From: Gaoshiqia sediminis
GTDB lineage: Bacteria; Bacteroidota; Bacteroidia; Bacteroidales; Prolixibacteraceae
Length of the DNA: 35,887 nucleotides
Direction of reading: 5' to 3'
Assembly: GCF_025907915.1 (NCBI RefSeq)
Contig: NZ_JAPAAF010000041.1
Coordinates: 1 to 35,887, forward strand
In this document: positions 8,532 through 17,344 of the stretch, piece by piece
Layout: each line of letters starts with the position of its first letter
Position numbering within the stretch: position 1 is the first letter of the stretch
Made by a program: the position numbers and the translations under genes
The notes under the pieces: model-generated
What the model was told of the DNA's origin: nothing
Seen by the model: only the letters and a program-made list of their open reading frames with translations
Databases searched by the model: none

Positions 8532-8634
8532 TTAAAAAATTCGGGTGACAAACTCTGGTGTCATGATCCGGTAGTTCGATCTGCTCTAAAGGGTAGTTAT
8601 GAAGAATTCTGTTCCGGAAGTTTTCCCGCATCAT
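8517..8634 (-). pseudogene. 5' fragment of an unrecognised gene, cut at the hsdM junction
   Basis: On the minus strand an ATG at 8634 overlaps the stop of the upstream fragment (ATGA). About 39 codons are open (starting MMRENFRNRILHNYP) before the sequence runs into antisense hsdM at about 8516. The overlap is typical of translationally coupled genes, so this may be the start of a second gene whose body was lost in the rearrangement. I recognise no family. A chance open frame cannot be excluded. Confidence 0.3.
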
Positions 8635-8880
8635 TGTATCTGTTCCCTGTTCCCCATTGAGTCTGAGGATATGCGGTCACGAAACTTTATCAGCATCTGG
8701 TTGTAGGACACTGCCTTTTTGATAGTGCTCCGTTTGTTACGAAAATCGACTTCAGTGTTTAATCCGGTATCTGTTTTGAACTCAAAATCAAGACCAAAGA
8801 CCCCATACTCCTCGGTTGTTGCCAGAAAAGTATGGGGTCCCAATTTTCTAATGTGAATCAGTATTGGTAACTTTTGATTC
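8631..8880 (-). pseudogene. Gene remnant downstream of the GH105/88 gene, no proper start
   Basis: The frame is open on the minus strand from the stop codon of the hydrolase gene (8883-8885) to a TGA at 8631-8633, about 82 codons. It is in the same frame as the hydrolase. No ATG stands near the beginning; only a TTG at 8843 could start it. The peptide is mixed and globular-looking (GVFGLDFEFKTDTGLN) with no family I know. An 11-base perfect inverted repeat, GACCCCATACT (8799-8809) with AGTATGGGGTC (8829-8839), lies inside. The best reading is the 3' end of a displaced gene. The whole 8532-8882 stretch holds no intact gene. Confidence 0.3.
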
Positions 8881-8882
8881 TG

Positions 8883-9986
8883 CTATTTTTCCATTAAGGC
8901 AACAATACACCAAAGGAACGGAGCCTGACCATGAAAATCGCCTGCAACACGCGGACGGTCGTAATAGTGTTGTTTATCGTTCTTTTTACCCGTTCCGATA
9001 CAAACTTCTGTTACATTATTACGCTCGTCAATATAGGGGACTAAAGCCTTCCATGCTTTCCGGGCAGCAGGGGTATATTCTTTAGCATCCAACCATCCTT
9101 GTTTGATCCCTACAATAAAAGCATAGGTAAACATAGCCGATCCGGATGTCTCTGCCCAGCATTCAGGGTCGTCAATCAATTGGTTCCATATACCACCCGG
9201 AGCCTGATATTTTTTCAGGCTTTCCATCATTGTAAGGTAGCCTTTCATAATCCGTGCACGGTCTTTGTGATCTTCAGGAAGGTACGTAAGTAAATCTGCC
9301 ATTCCAACAGCCATCCACCCATTTCCGCGCGCCCAGTAGTAAGGAACATCGGGTGCATGGTAGAAAAGACCGTTAGGACGTTGTATCTCATCCAAATAGA
9401 GAACCATCTCTTTTGCTGCACGATCAATGTACTTGGGATCGCCGGTTACTTTATACGCCTCGGCTTGTACCGAAGTAATCATATACATATCGTCAATCCA
9501 CAATCGTGTCTGCCATGAATAGCCTTTTTCGGCCCATGCTTTTTCCTCTGGTTTTGCGTTGTCAGGAACTTCCCATTGGCTATCCGCATAAGCCATTCCC
9601 ATATCCAGGTACCGTTTATCGTTTGTTATTTGATAAAGTTTTAGGGCTAATCCCCCAAACATGTTGTAATCAACATGATTCATTGGCGGCAATAATGGTT
9701 TCTCCCTTGTAAAAAAAGGCTCGAATCTACTCTGTAAAAGTTTTATCAATTTCTGATCTTTTGTTTGAATTGCATAATCGAGGGACCCCGTCCAAGTAGA
9801 TACTTCGGCATAATGAATGTACCTTCCTGCATAAAGTTCGTGCTTGTCGTCCACAAAATGATAGGCCAAACGTTTCCCAATTTCTTTGGGTTCATAACCC
9901 TCTGGAAAATCAGACAACGTGTTCTTTTGAGCAAAAATGACCTGAAATGGGATAATGAGGGATAGAAATAATAGCTTTTTAGTCAT
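8883..9986 (-). CDS. Unsaturated uronyl hydrolase, GH105/GH88 family (module A)
   Basis: Enzymes of this family remove the 4,5-unsaturated uronic acid left at the non-reducing end of oligosaccharides by polysaccharide lyases. The 367-residue protein has a signal peptide (MTKKLLFLSLIIPFQVIFAQ), so it acts in the periplasm. Visible family motifs are HVDYNMFGG around D106, WIDDMYM with D165/D166 as the candidate catalytic acids, WARGNGW at 218-224, ETSGSAMFTYA, and a C-terminal GDFHGQAPFLW. The start at 9986 is chosen because the signal peptide begins there; an upstream in-frame extension lacks sense. It is the last gene of module A, 132 bases after the sulfatase. A paralogue of identical length lies at 19306. 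Substrate specificity (rhamnogalacturonan, ulvan or glycosaminoglycan fragments) cannot be read from sequence. Confidence 0.88.
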   Translation of the reverse strand: MTKKLLFLSLIIPFQVIFAQKNTLSDFPEGYEPKEIGKRLAYHFVDDKHELYAGRYIHYAEVSTWTGSLDYAIQTKDQKLIKLLQSRFEPFFTREKPLLPPMNHVDYNMFGGLALKLYQITNDKRYLDMGMAYADSQWEVPDNAKPEEKAWAEKGYSWQTRLWIDDMYMITSVQAEAYKVTGDPKYIDRAAKEMVLYLDEIQRPNGLFYHAPDVPYYWARGNGWMAVGMADLLTYLPEDHKDRARIMKGYLTMMESLKKYQAPGGIWNQLIDDPECWAETSGSAMFTYAFIVGIKQGWLDAKEYTPAARKAWKALVPYIDERNNVTEVCIGTGKKNDKQHYYDRPRVAGDFHGQAPFLWCIVALMEK

Positions 9987-10118
9987 AGGATTTTTTTTAA
10001 TTGTTTGATTTTGTATAGGAAATATGAAAAAGCAAGGTTGCTGTTCCAATTAAGAACAGAAAAACCTGTTCATTCATTTTGTCTGACAATGAATGTATTG
10101 CGATCCATTTAAATGGAC

Positions 10119-11729
10119 TTATTCTGTTTTTGGAAATTCTCTAAGTGGACTGTACCGAATGTAAGAATCAAACACTTCTTTATCAGGCCCCACAATCCTC
10201 GGATCTTGAGTTTTTTTCAATTCTTCCGTTAACGCGCTTTTCATCTCCAGCTCTATGTCAGCAAAAGCCATATTCCCTGTGAGATTTTTTAGACAGAACG
10301 GATCATTTTTTATATCAAAAAGCTCGTATTCTGGACGTTTCGCCACTGCCCAATCAAAGAATGGCCGAATGTTTTCATCATTCCAATTTTCAACAATAAA
10401 CGATTTTGAAGGAGACGAATCAATATCCGTAAAAGCCCATTCCGAATGATGCTTGCCATCTTTATCAAGCCCGTACATTGGTAACAATTCTCCTGTTGAA
10501 TCCAGCGCCTGAGGCGCACCAGCAGGCCAGCGTTCTGGCTTAATGTTCCAGATCAGGAGAAATTCCTCACTTCGAATCATTCGCTGCGGATATCCCCAAT
10601 TTTGGTATCGGGAAGAAGAATGACGTTCGCGACCCGCGAATACATATTTCTTTGACTTATCTACCGTTCCTTGTTTTTTTGATTTCAGGATATTTAAGAT
10701 ACTTTTCCCGGACATTGGGAGCATGCCATCTGTTTTTGTACCTGTGAGTTCGAGAATAGTAGGCGCAAGATCGGCAAAACTTACAGGATCATCGACCACA
10801 CGTCCCCCAGGAAAATCTTTTGGAAAGCGCACGGCAAACGGAACATGAATGCCATGCTCATACCCATTGGCTTTGGCTCTCGGAAACGGCATTCCATTGT
10901 CAGCAGTAACAATTACGATGGTATTTTCCAATTCACCGATTTCTTCAAGATAAGTCAGCATTCGTTGCAGGTGCAAATCAAACCATTCAATTTCCACCGC
11001 ATAATCGAGTATGTCGCCACGAATGACAGCGTTATCGGGGAAAAAGCCCGGAACCTCTACTGATTCCGGATTCTTTCCATTCCTTTTCCAGGAATCCCTT
11101 TCGTAATCCCGATGTGGCTCGTTTGCTCCGTACCAAAAGAAAAATGGTTTATCGCCCCGAACGTTTCTTATGAAGTATTTAAAATTTTCGAAATAATTGA
11201 CAGGTCCGATTCCTCCGGCAGTGCGTTCATCCGACGAGTCATTTTTTAAGTACCTAATTTTGCTATGCTCAATTCCCCCCGCATCAGTGGCTCTCCAGAG
11301 AGAATCTTTTTCGTTGCGTGCATACTGAAAAGGAGAGACACCTTTTCCGGTACGTCCGGTGGCATAATCGTTAGCATCCAGTAAATCAATAAACGGAACA
11401 TATTTTTTCATCCAGGATGAAGCATGTTGCCCCGACTGCTCGTTTTGCCAATGATAACGACCAGTTACAATTGTACTCCGCGAAGGGGCACATCCCGGAG
11501 AACCCGCAATGCAATTGCTAAAATACACACCTTCGCGAGCAACACGATCAAAGGCTGGTGTTTTTAAAAACCTTGACCCGGCAAAACCAGTATGAACATA
11601 CGATTGGTCGTCGCTAATTGCAAATAGAATATTAGGCCGACTTTTTTCAGCTTTCACAGTTGAATTACCGGCACAGAGCAATAACCCGCCACCGATTGAA
11701 CTCAACATTACAGATGAAAAGAGATTCAT
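10119..11729 (-). CDS. Type I (formylglycine-dependent) sulfatase, family S1
   Basis: S1 sulfatases hydrolyse sulfate esters, or N-sulfate in some members, on sugars. This 536-residue protein has a signal peptide (to about residue 27, AGNSTVKA). Metal ligands D40/D41 lie in ISDDQ. The formylglycine site is C80-A-P-S-R84, so the active residue is a cysteine that needs an anaerobic maturase or FGE encoded elsewhere. NEPHR follows with H206, then TADNG with D277/N278, and YEHGIHVPF with H292. The layout recalls heparan N-sulfatase-like S1 members, but I cannot fix the subfamily. It lies between SusD and the hydrolase of module A, behind a strong hairpin. Module B has no equivalent, so desulfation is specific to module A in this window. 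Confidence 0.9.
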   Translation of the reverse strand: MNLFSSVMLSSIGGGLLLCAGNSTVKAEKSRPNILFAISDDQSYVHTGFAGSRFLKTPAFDRVAREGVYFSNCIAGSPGCAPSRSTIVTGRYHWQNEQSGQHASSWMKKYVPFIDLLDANDYATGRTGKGVSPFQYARNEKDSLWRATDAGGIEHSKIRYLKNDSSDERTAGGIGPVNYFENFKYFIRNVRGDKPFFFWYGANEPHRDYERDSWKRNGKNPESVEVPGFFPDNAVIRGDILDYAVEIEWFDLHLQRMLTYLEEIGELENTIVIVTADNGMPFPRAKANGYEHGIHVPFAVRFPKDFPGGRVVDDPVSFADLAPTILELTGTKTDGMLPMSGKSILNILKSKKQGTVDKSKKYVFAGRERHSSSRYQNWGYPQRMIRSEEFLLIWNIKPERWPAGAPQALDSTGELLPMYGLDKDGKHHSEWAFTDIDSSPSKSFIVENWNDENIRPFFDWAVAKRPEYELFDIKNDPFCLKNLTGNMAFADIELEMKSALTEELKKTQDPRIVGPDKEVFDSYIRYSPLREFPKTE

Positions 11730-11847
11730 GTTTTTAATTTTACAGATTTATACTCTCTAAAGTGTGATTTGTCTAAATCCAGACATTGACTTTTTACATG
11801 GAATTAAGTTTATCCTGAACTTGATAAAATTACCTGAAACAAGGTAA

Positions 11848-11888
11848 ATTTTCAGCACAGCATATTAAATTAATGCTGTGCTGAAAAT
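11848..11888. terminator. Strong stem-loop between susD and sulfatase (module A)
   Basis: A perfect 16-base inverted repeat, ATTTTCAGCACAGCAT (11848-11863) with its complement at 11873-11888, encloses a nine-base A/T loop. Oligo-T and oligo-A edges make it a possible intrinsic terminator in either direction. On the minus strand it lies 20 bases past the susD stop. It probably lowers read-through into the sulfatase and hydrolase genes or protects the susCD message. Confidence 0.7.
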
Positions 11889-11907
11889 ATTCTGAAATCC
11901 CTGATAA

Positions 11908-13776
11908 TTATTCTTCTGAATATACTAGCGGTGGGACATTTCTTTCGACGCCCACATAGCCCTTGTTTTGGTTAATAATTCCGCTGGTATTTGAATTGAT
12001 GGCACTAGAAGGTATTGGCCAAAAGATATGAAAGGGTGAACACGTGAAGAAGTTTCCGTAAGGAGTTTTTACTCCTTTGTTGTAAAAATCGCTTACTTCA
12101 ACCACCCTGTCATACCAAAAATTGTCTTCGCTTATCCGGTCCATCGTGTATATTTTCCCGTTATAACATTGAATTCCGGTTTTAGCATATATCATTGCCA
12201 TGCGAGTCAATTCAACTTTCCGCAATTCTTCATAATACAATTCCCTGGCTCTTTCGTCAAGAACAGCTCCAATCTTTTGGGTTTGGATGTCGCTTGCAGT
12301 GTACATTGTTTGTGCATTTGCTCTTTGTCTTATTTCATTAATATCGTTGGCTGCCTTTTGCCATTCCCCTTTCCATACATAAGCTTCTGCCCGAAGCAGA
12401 TAGGTTTCAGCCAACCGGAATATATACCAATCACCAGGTCCTCCTTTGGGTTGTACCTGATCGGGATCCTGAACCCAAGCTTTGTAATGAGGCCATTCAA
12501 ACCAACACCTGATTGTATCAAGACAAAGCAAGGTTCCGTTATCACTATGTAACTGAAGATTTTTACCATACCATGGATTATTGCTAGTTTTCAATGCAGA
12601 GTTATTATACACGAGATTCTCCATTGTCATCCAGTTTCCATTGTCTTTGCGATGCCTGTAATCGGTATTATCCTCAGCACCATTCATTCGCCAAACACCT
12701 TTTTGTGCATAATAGGTTGGACGAATACGGGCAATGCCTCGTCCATATTTTTCTACCAGCCCAATTTCGAGGCCAGCTTTATCTGACATTCCATTTGCAC
12801 CATTTGGGGTTTTGATAACTCCAGTTAGGCCATAATAAGGGGCTATATTGTACATTGATCTAGTCCCTGCTGAATTTCCTTCTATCCCATATCTATCGAT
12901 TGCCATCAACAAGCCTTCGGTATTTCCTGCGATACTTTTATTCTCTATACGAAACATATCCCAAACAACGTCTTTTTCAGCTACATTTTTATCAATTCCA
13001 AAACGTTGGGTATTCAGGTTGTGAATTCCTCCATCAATGATTTCAGAAGTGATTTTGATCGCATCATCAAACCTGCCTTCCAATAAATAGTATTTTGCAA
13101 GCAAATGTTTACATGCAGCTTTGGTAACCTGTCCCCTATTTACAAGATTGGCCTCGGGAACATTTTGTGCAGCAAACTCAAGATCTTTAATCATTTTTAG
13201 CCAGATAGACTCTTTTGTTGTTGAATAAAAATCCAGTTTTGGAGACGAAAGCTCTTCCAGAACCAGCGGAACATCACCATATTGTAACGTTTTGGTATAA
13301 TACCGGTAAGCCCGAAGAAAATAAGCGCTCCCTAATAACGCTTTTTTCGATGCTTCCGAACTGAATTCAGCCTGGTCGATCCTGGTAATAACCGTGTTGC
13401 AGTCTTTAATAATCCGGTAAGATTCATCCCAGTACCAACCGATCCTGGTATAGGCAAAATGATTATTTTGGCCATCAGGGGTCATTTGTTTGTTTAAGTC
13501 TTGCCAGGGAGTTGCCTTATCTGTTGACCCATCAACAGCCAGATCTGAGTACTTCATGTTAACCATAAAAGGTGCCTGGTCGGTACAATATTCATCCCTC
13601 AATTTGATCAACGCATTGTCCAAAACGGCTTGCAATCCGTTTTCATCAACCAATACATTTTCGGGGGCATAAAACGATAATGGCTGAGGTTCCAAAAAAC
13701 TTTCACTACAGGAACCGAGTAACACCGCTGTCGATATGGCAAATATTTTTTTTATATTATTGAAATTTATATTCAT
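11908..13776 (-). CDS. susD: SusD/RagB-family glycan-binding outer-membrane lipoprotein (module A)
   Basis: SusD proteins cap the SusC transporter on the cell surface and help capture oligosaccharides. The ATG at 13776 is preferred over one 18 bases upstream because it gives a clean lipoprotein signal: a basic start, a hydrophobic core and lipobox LLGS-C23. CSES then follows, which fits a surface-export signal. The mature part shows the helical TPR-like pattern of the family (YFLRAYRYYTKTLQYGDVPLV; WYIFRLAETYLLRAEAYVWKG; ERARELYYEELRKVELTRM). The 622 residues fall within the usual range for larger SusDs. It begins 34 bases after the susC stop. The glycan bound cannot be predicted. Confidence 0.93.
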   Translation of the reverse strand: MNINFNNIKKIFAISTAVLLGSCSESFLEPQPLSFYAPENVLVDENGLQAVLDNALIKLRDEYCTDQAPFMVNMKYSDLAVDGSTDKATPWQDLNKQMTPDGQNNHFAYTRIGWYWDESYRIIKDCNTVITRIDQAEFSSEASKKALLGSAYFLRAYRYYTKTLQYGDVPLVLEELSSPKLDFYSTTKESIWLKMIKDLEFAAQNVPEANLVNRGQVTKAACKHLLAKYYLLEGRFDDAIKITSEIIDGGIHNLNTQRFGIDKNVAEKDVVWDMFRIENKSIAGNTEGLLMAIDRYGIEGNSAGTRSMYNIAPYYGLTGVIKTPNGANGMSDKAGLEIGLVEKYGRGIARIRPTYYAQKGVWRMNGAEDNTDYRHRKDNGNWMTMENLVYNNSALKTSNNPWYGKNLQLHSDNGTLLCLDTIRCWFEWPHYKAWVQDPDQVQPKGGPGDWYIFRLAETYLLRAEAYVWKGEWQKAANDINEIRQRANAQTMYTASDIQTQKIGAVLDERARELYYEELRKVELTRMAMIYAKTGIQCYNGKIYTMDRISEDNFWYDRVVEVSDFYNKGVKTPYGNFFTCSPFHIFWPIPSSAINSNTSGIINQNKGYVGVERNVPPLVYSEE

Positions 13777-13810
13777 TGCTTCAATATTTATCATTAATCC
13801 TAATGCTCAT

Positions 13811-16800
13811 TTAAATGCTCAGATTCAACCCGAGCGAGAAAATACGTTGCGCCCGGGTACCATCCTCCGGATCACCAAATTTCCATTCAGGCGCCCAGAG
13901 ACCTGCATTACGAACACTTACAGAGACTTTCATATCACTGATAAATGTTTTATCCAATAATCTCTTTGGCATTCGGTAGGCAACGGCAATATTTTCCAGT
14001 CTAATATAAGAACGATCAAACCATGCGGAGTAACTTACGCCGTTGGCAGGAGCAGACCTTAACCGTGAATATTTGTCTGTTTGATTTTCCGGCGTCCAAT
14101 AAGGAATATCCCATGAATTGCGCCTGTCTTCGATATGATTATCATGTTTTGCCAAATTATAAGTTGACATTTGCCCCCAAAGGGAATAGATAACAAACGA
14201 AGCCTCGAAATTTTTATAGAGGGTGAAGTTGTTCGTTAGTGTCCAGGTAAAGCGAGGACTGGTGTAACCCAAAAACTGCTTATCTGCATCAGTTAATGAT
14301 CCATCATTATTGAAATCTTCTAATCTGAAATCACCGGGCGCCTGATTCCATTTGGCAGCCTCTTCTTCTTCCCCGATTTTCCACGTGCCAAGAATTTTGT
14401 AATCCCAGATAGCGTCCTTGTCATGCCCGATAAACCAATTATTGGCGATGTCGTCGGGTTCTTTCTGACCAGTTACATTTCCGTCTTTGTCCAGTACGTC
14501 AACCTTTTCACCGGTTATTGAAACAATTTTATTTCTGTTGAGCGAGAAAATCAGGCTTGATCGCCATTCAAAGTTGGAGTGTTTTATATTTAAGCTATTC
14601 AAGGAGAGTTCAAATCCTTTGTTTTTTACTTCGCCCAAATTTGCATATACTCTGTTAAAACCGGTAATAGTTGGTAATAGGCGATTGACAAGAACATCTG
14701 TGGTTGTCATATTATAGACTTCAAAGGAACCGGAAAGAATGCCATTCAAAAGATTAAAATCCGCTCCCAGATTTATTGCTTCCGTTCTTTCCCACTTAAG
14801 ATTTCTATTCTCCATGGAATTAATCACTAAGGTGGGAATACCGATAACAGTTCCATTTTGATCGGCATTTAGAGACTTTCCGGAAGCAATTTTAGACAAA
14901 GCGGCATAATTTGAAATTGCACGGTTCCCATTCACACCCCAGGATGCCCTTATTTTTAAGTAATTTACAACTTGTGAATTTAAAAAGTCTTCTTCGGTCA
15001 CCACCCATCCCAAAGCCGCTGACGGGAAGGTTGCGCGTGGGTTTGAATAACCAAACAAAGAAGATCCATCCCTTCGAACAGACAATGTCAGCAAATATTT
15101 TTTATTAAATCCATAGTTTAAACGCGCCATCAAGGCATCTGCCGTTTGTACATTATCGTTGGTTGAAAGTACCGGCAAGCTGCCTGTTGACATATCATGA
15201 TAACCCAATACATCATTCGGAGAAAAACTGCGGTTGTCCATCCCGTCAGAGTTGAACCTGTTTTTTTCGGCATTGGCTAATAGCGTGATATCAACTTTAT
15301 GAACATCCAAGAAGGTCCGGTTCCAGTTAATGATGTTGTCAATTTGCCATTCCCGTCGCAGTGAATTTTCACGGGAAGCAGCCCCCCCGTACAAACCCCA
15401 TTGCGGATGCCTTGATGAATCGTGCGTGTAATTGTGGTAAAACTCCATCCTGGTAGTCAGGTTCATGGTATAGGTTATTCCAAAGGGTAAATCGAGAACC
15501 GAATAAATTTTTGGGAAAAACGTATAATATTGCATCTCCCTTTCCCTATAAGTCCGGTTAAGTAGTGGGTGAGTTGCCTGAATATCATCGTTTGGATATA
15601 GTCTTAGCGTGATATCATCGTTGGCAAAATAGCTACTGTAAGGTGTAAGGTTCATATATTGTCCGTTATCAGCCGGAACCGAGCTTTCATCCCGATATGA
15701 GAACTGTGCGTTTAAGCCAACCTTCAGAAATTTGGCTGCCTGTCCTTCAAGATTTACCCTGGACCGGATTGTTGAAAATTCATCACCGATGGTCAGTGCT
15801 TCATTTTTCATGTAGCCCAATGACCAATAGTAAGTAAAATCATTCTTTTTGCCCGACAGACTCACATTATAATCTTGCCTGACTCCATTATGGTAGATGT
15901 CATTTTCCCAATTTCGTGTGTTTCCTGCCTTATAATTCTCGATTTCGGTTCCCGTTAGCCTTAGTCCTGCCAGCCATGCATCAACCATATTGGCCTCGTT
16001 CGTGCTATGGTAAGCGAGCCATTGGCTAAGATATTGCTGATCAATTGTACGCGGATCATCAAAAGGGCTCCAGGGGTCCTGAGGTACTGTTGCACTAAAA
16101 ACTGATTTAAACATATCGGATCTCCAATTGATAAAACCCTCGGCATCATAAGGCTTCACACGATTTGCAGCCGTGGCAATCCCGACTGTACTACTGACAT
16201 TGATTGTGGGTTTATTGCCAATTCCTTTTTTAGTTGTGATAGCGATTACACCATTGGTTGCCCTTGATCCATATACAGCCGCAGAACTTGCATCTTTCAT
16301 AACATCCATCCGGTCAATATCACCAGGGTTAATATCGGAGAGGTCTCCATTATAGATAACGCCATCTAAGACAATCAGTGGTGATGAACCGGCAGTAAGT
16401 GTTGTTTCACCGCGAATCAACAAAGAACTGTTTCCTTTTGCAGTAGTTGAATAGCCGGAGGTTAGTCCAGGAATACTGGTGCGAAGTAAATCGCTTACAT
16501 TAGAAGGCAAATAATTCTTCATCTGATCAGCTTTGACTTGAGTTATTGCACCAGTTAGGTCTGATTTTTTTGCAACGCCATATCCAATAGCCACCACCTC
16601 ATCAATGCCAATCGTTTCTTCTTCTAGCATAACATTTGCCGAGGTCTTGTTCCCAACGGCCACTTCTTGCGTTTTCATACCTACAAAAGAAAAGACGAGT
16701 ATGGCTCTTTCAGAGACACTCAAAATCGAATAATTTCCATCCCCATCCGTAATTGTTCCTTGTGTCGTGCCTTTTACAACCACGGTAACTCCGGGAAGCG

Positions 16801-17242
16801 GGCCGCCCGCCGAATCGGTCACTTTCCCGGTAATGCTTTTGGGTTGCTGTATGTTTGCAACGGAGACCGTAGAAGACGGCTGAATGATGATTTGCCGGTT
16901 CATGATGGTGTATCCTATATTTTCTCCCTCGAATAACCGATCCAAAACCTGTTCGATCTTTTCGTTGGAGACTTCGATGTTAACTTTTTTTTCAACATCG
17001 ACTAACTGGCTGTTGAATAGAAAATAATAGTCACTTTTCGATTCAATGTCGTAGAGAACGTCTTTCACTGTTGTGTTTTTCAGGTTTAAACTGATACGGG
17101 TGGCCTGCGAATAGGCGCTTCCGGCTAAAACCTGAATCAGGGAGACAAAAAATAAAAACAGCGTGAGTCGCATAACCCTTAAAATTTTAATGTACAGGGG
17201 CATTTGCCCTAGTAACGGTTTCAACAAAAAGTTTTTTTTCAT
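13811..17242 (-). CDS. susC: SusC/RagA-family TonB-dependent transporter with STN domain (module A)
   Basis: SusC imports oligosaccharides across the outer membrane using TonB energy. This 1143-residue protein has a signal peptide ending near AGSAYSQA, then an STN (secretin/TonB N-terminal) domain at about 49-120. A carboxypeptidase-regulatory-like domain (ITGKVTDSAGGPLPGVTVVVKG) spans about 137-207. The plug starts at IDEVVAIGYGVAKKSDLTG and a 22-strand barrel fills the rest. The STN domain is the part that contacts a FecR anti-sigma in the periplasm, so this copy is likely both transporter and sensor. The adjacent fecR and sigma genes support that. The gene follows fecR after 102 bases and precedes susD. 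The C-terminus ends LGLNLSI, a slight departure from the usual final aromatic residue. Confidence 0.95.
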   Translation of the reverse strand: MKKNFLLKPLLGQMPLYIKILRVMRLTLFLFFVSLIQVLAGSAYSQATRISLNLKNTTVKDVLYDIESKSDYYFLFNSQLVDVEKKVNIEVSNEKIEQVLDRLFEGENIGYTIMNRQIIIQPSSTVSVANIQQPKSITGKVTDSAGGPLPGVTVVVKGTTQGTITDGDGNYSILSVSERAILVFSFVGMKTQEVAVGNKTSANVMLEEETIGIDEVVAIGYGVAKKSDLTGAITQVKADQMKNYLPSNVSDLLRTSIPGLTSGYSTTAKGNSSLLIRGETTLTAGSSPLIVLDGVIYNGDLSDINPGDIDRMDVMKDASSAAVYGSRATNGVIAITTKKGIGNKPTINVSSTVGIATAANRVKPYDAEGFINWRSDMFKSVFSATVPQDPWSPFDDPRTIDQQYLSQWLAYHSTNEANMVDAWLAGLRLTGTEIENYKAGNTRNWENDIYHNGVRQDYNVSLSGKKNDFTYYWSLGYMKNEALTIGDEFSTIRSRVNLEGQAAKFLKVGLNAQFSYRDESSVPADNGQYMNLTPYSSYFANDDITLRLYPNDDIQATHPLLNRTYREREMQYYTFFPKIYSVLDLPFGITYTMNLTTRMEFYHNYTHDSSRHPQWGLYGGAASRENSLRREWQIDNIINWNRTFLDVHKVDITLLANAEKNRFNSDGMDNRSFSPNDVLGYHDMSTGSLPVLSTNDNVQTADALMARLNYGFNKKYLLTLSVRRDGSSLFGYSNPRATFPSAALGWVVTEEDFLNSQVVNYLKIRASWGVNGNRAISNYAALSKIASGKSLNADQNGTVIGIPTLVINSMENRNLKWERTEAINLGADFNLLNGILSGSFEVYNMTTTDVLVNRLLPTITGFNRVYANLGEVKNKGFELSLNSLNIKHSNFEWRSSLIFSLNRNKIVSITGEKVDVLDKDGNVTGQKEPDDIANNWFIGHDKDAIWDYKILGTWKIGEEEEAAKWNQAPGDFRLEDFNNDGSLTDADKQFLGYTSPRFTWTLTNNFTLYKNFEASFVIYSLWGQMSTYNLAKHDNHIEDRRNSWDIPYWTPENQTDKYSRLRSAPANGVSYSAWFDRSYIRLENIAVAYRMPKRLLDKTFISDMKVSVSVRNAGLWAPEWKFGDPEDGTRAQRIFSLGLNLSI

Positions 17243-17344
17243 ACTTTTGATTCAATTAGTGTTAATAAATACAGGTTATTTATTTTCATTTCAGAAAAAG
17301 GGATGGTGCAAACATTCCTTTTTCCTTTTAATCGTTTTCCTCCT

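Noticed and set aside
8517-8880. Insertion sequence at the hsdM junction
   Set aside because: No transposase motif, terminal inverted repeats at both edges or target duplication could be seen. The 8799-8839 dyad alone is not enough.
10119-11729. Sulfatase as a lipoprotein
   Set aside because: The cysteine at position 19 is preceded by LLL, not by the small residue a lipobox needs at -1. A normal cleaved signal peptide fits better.
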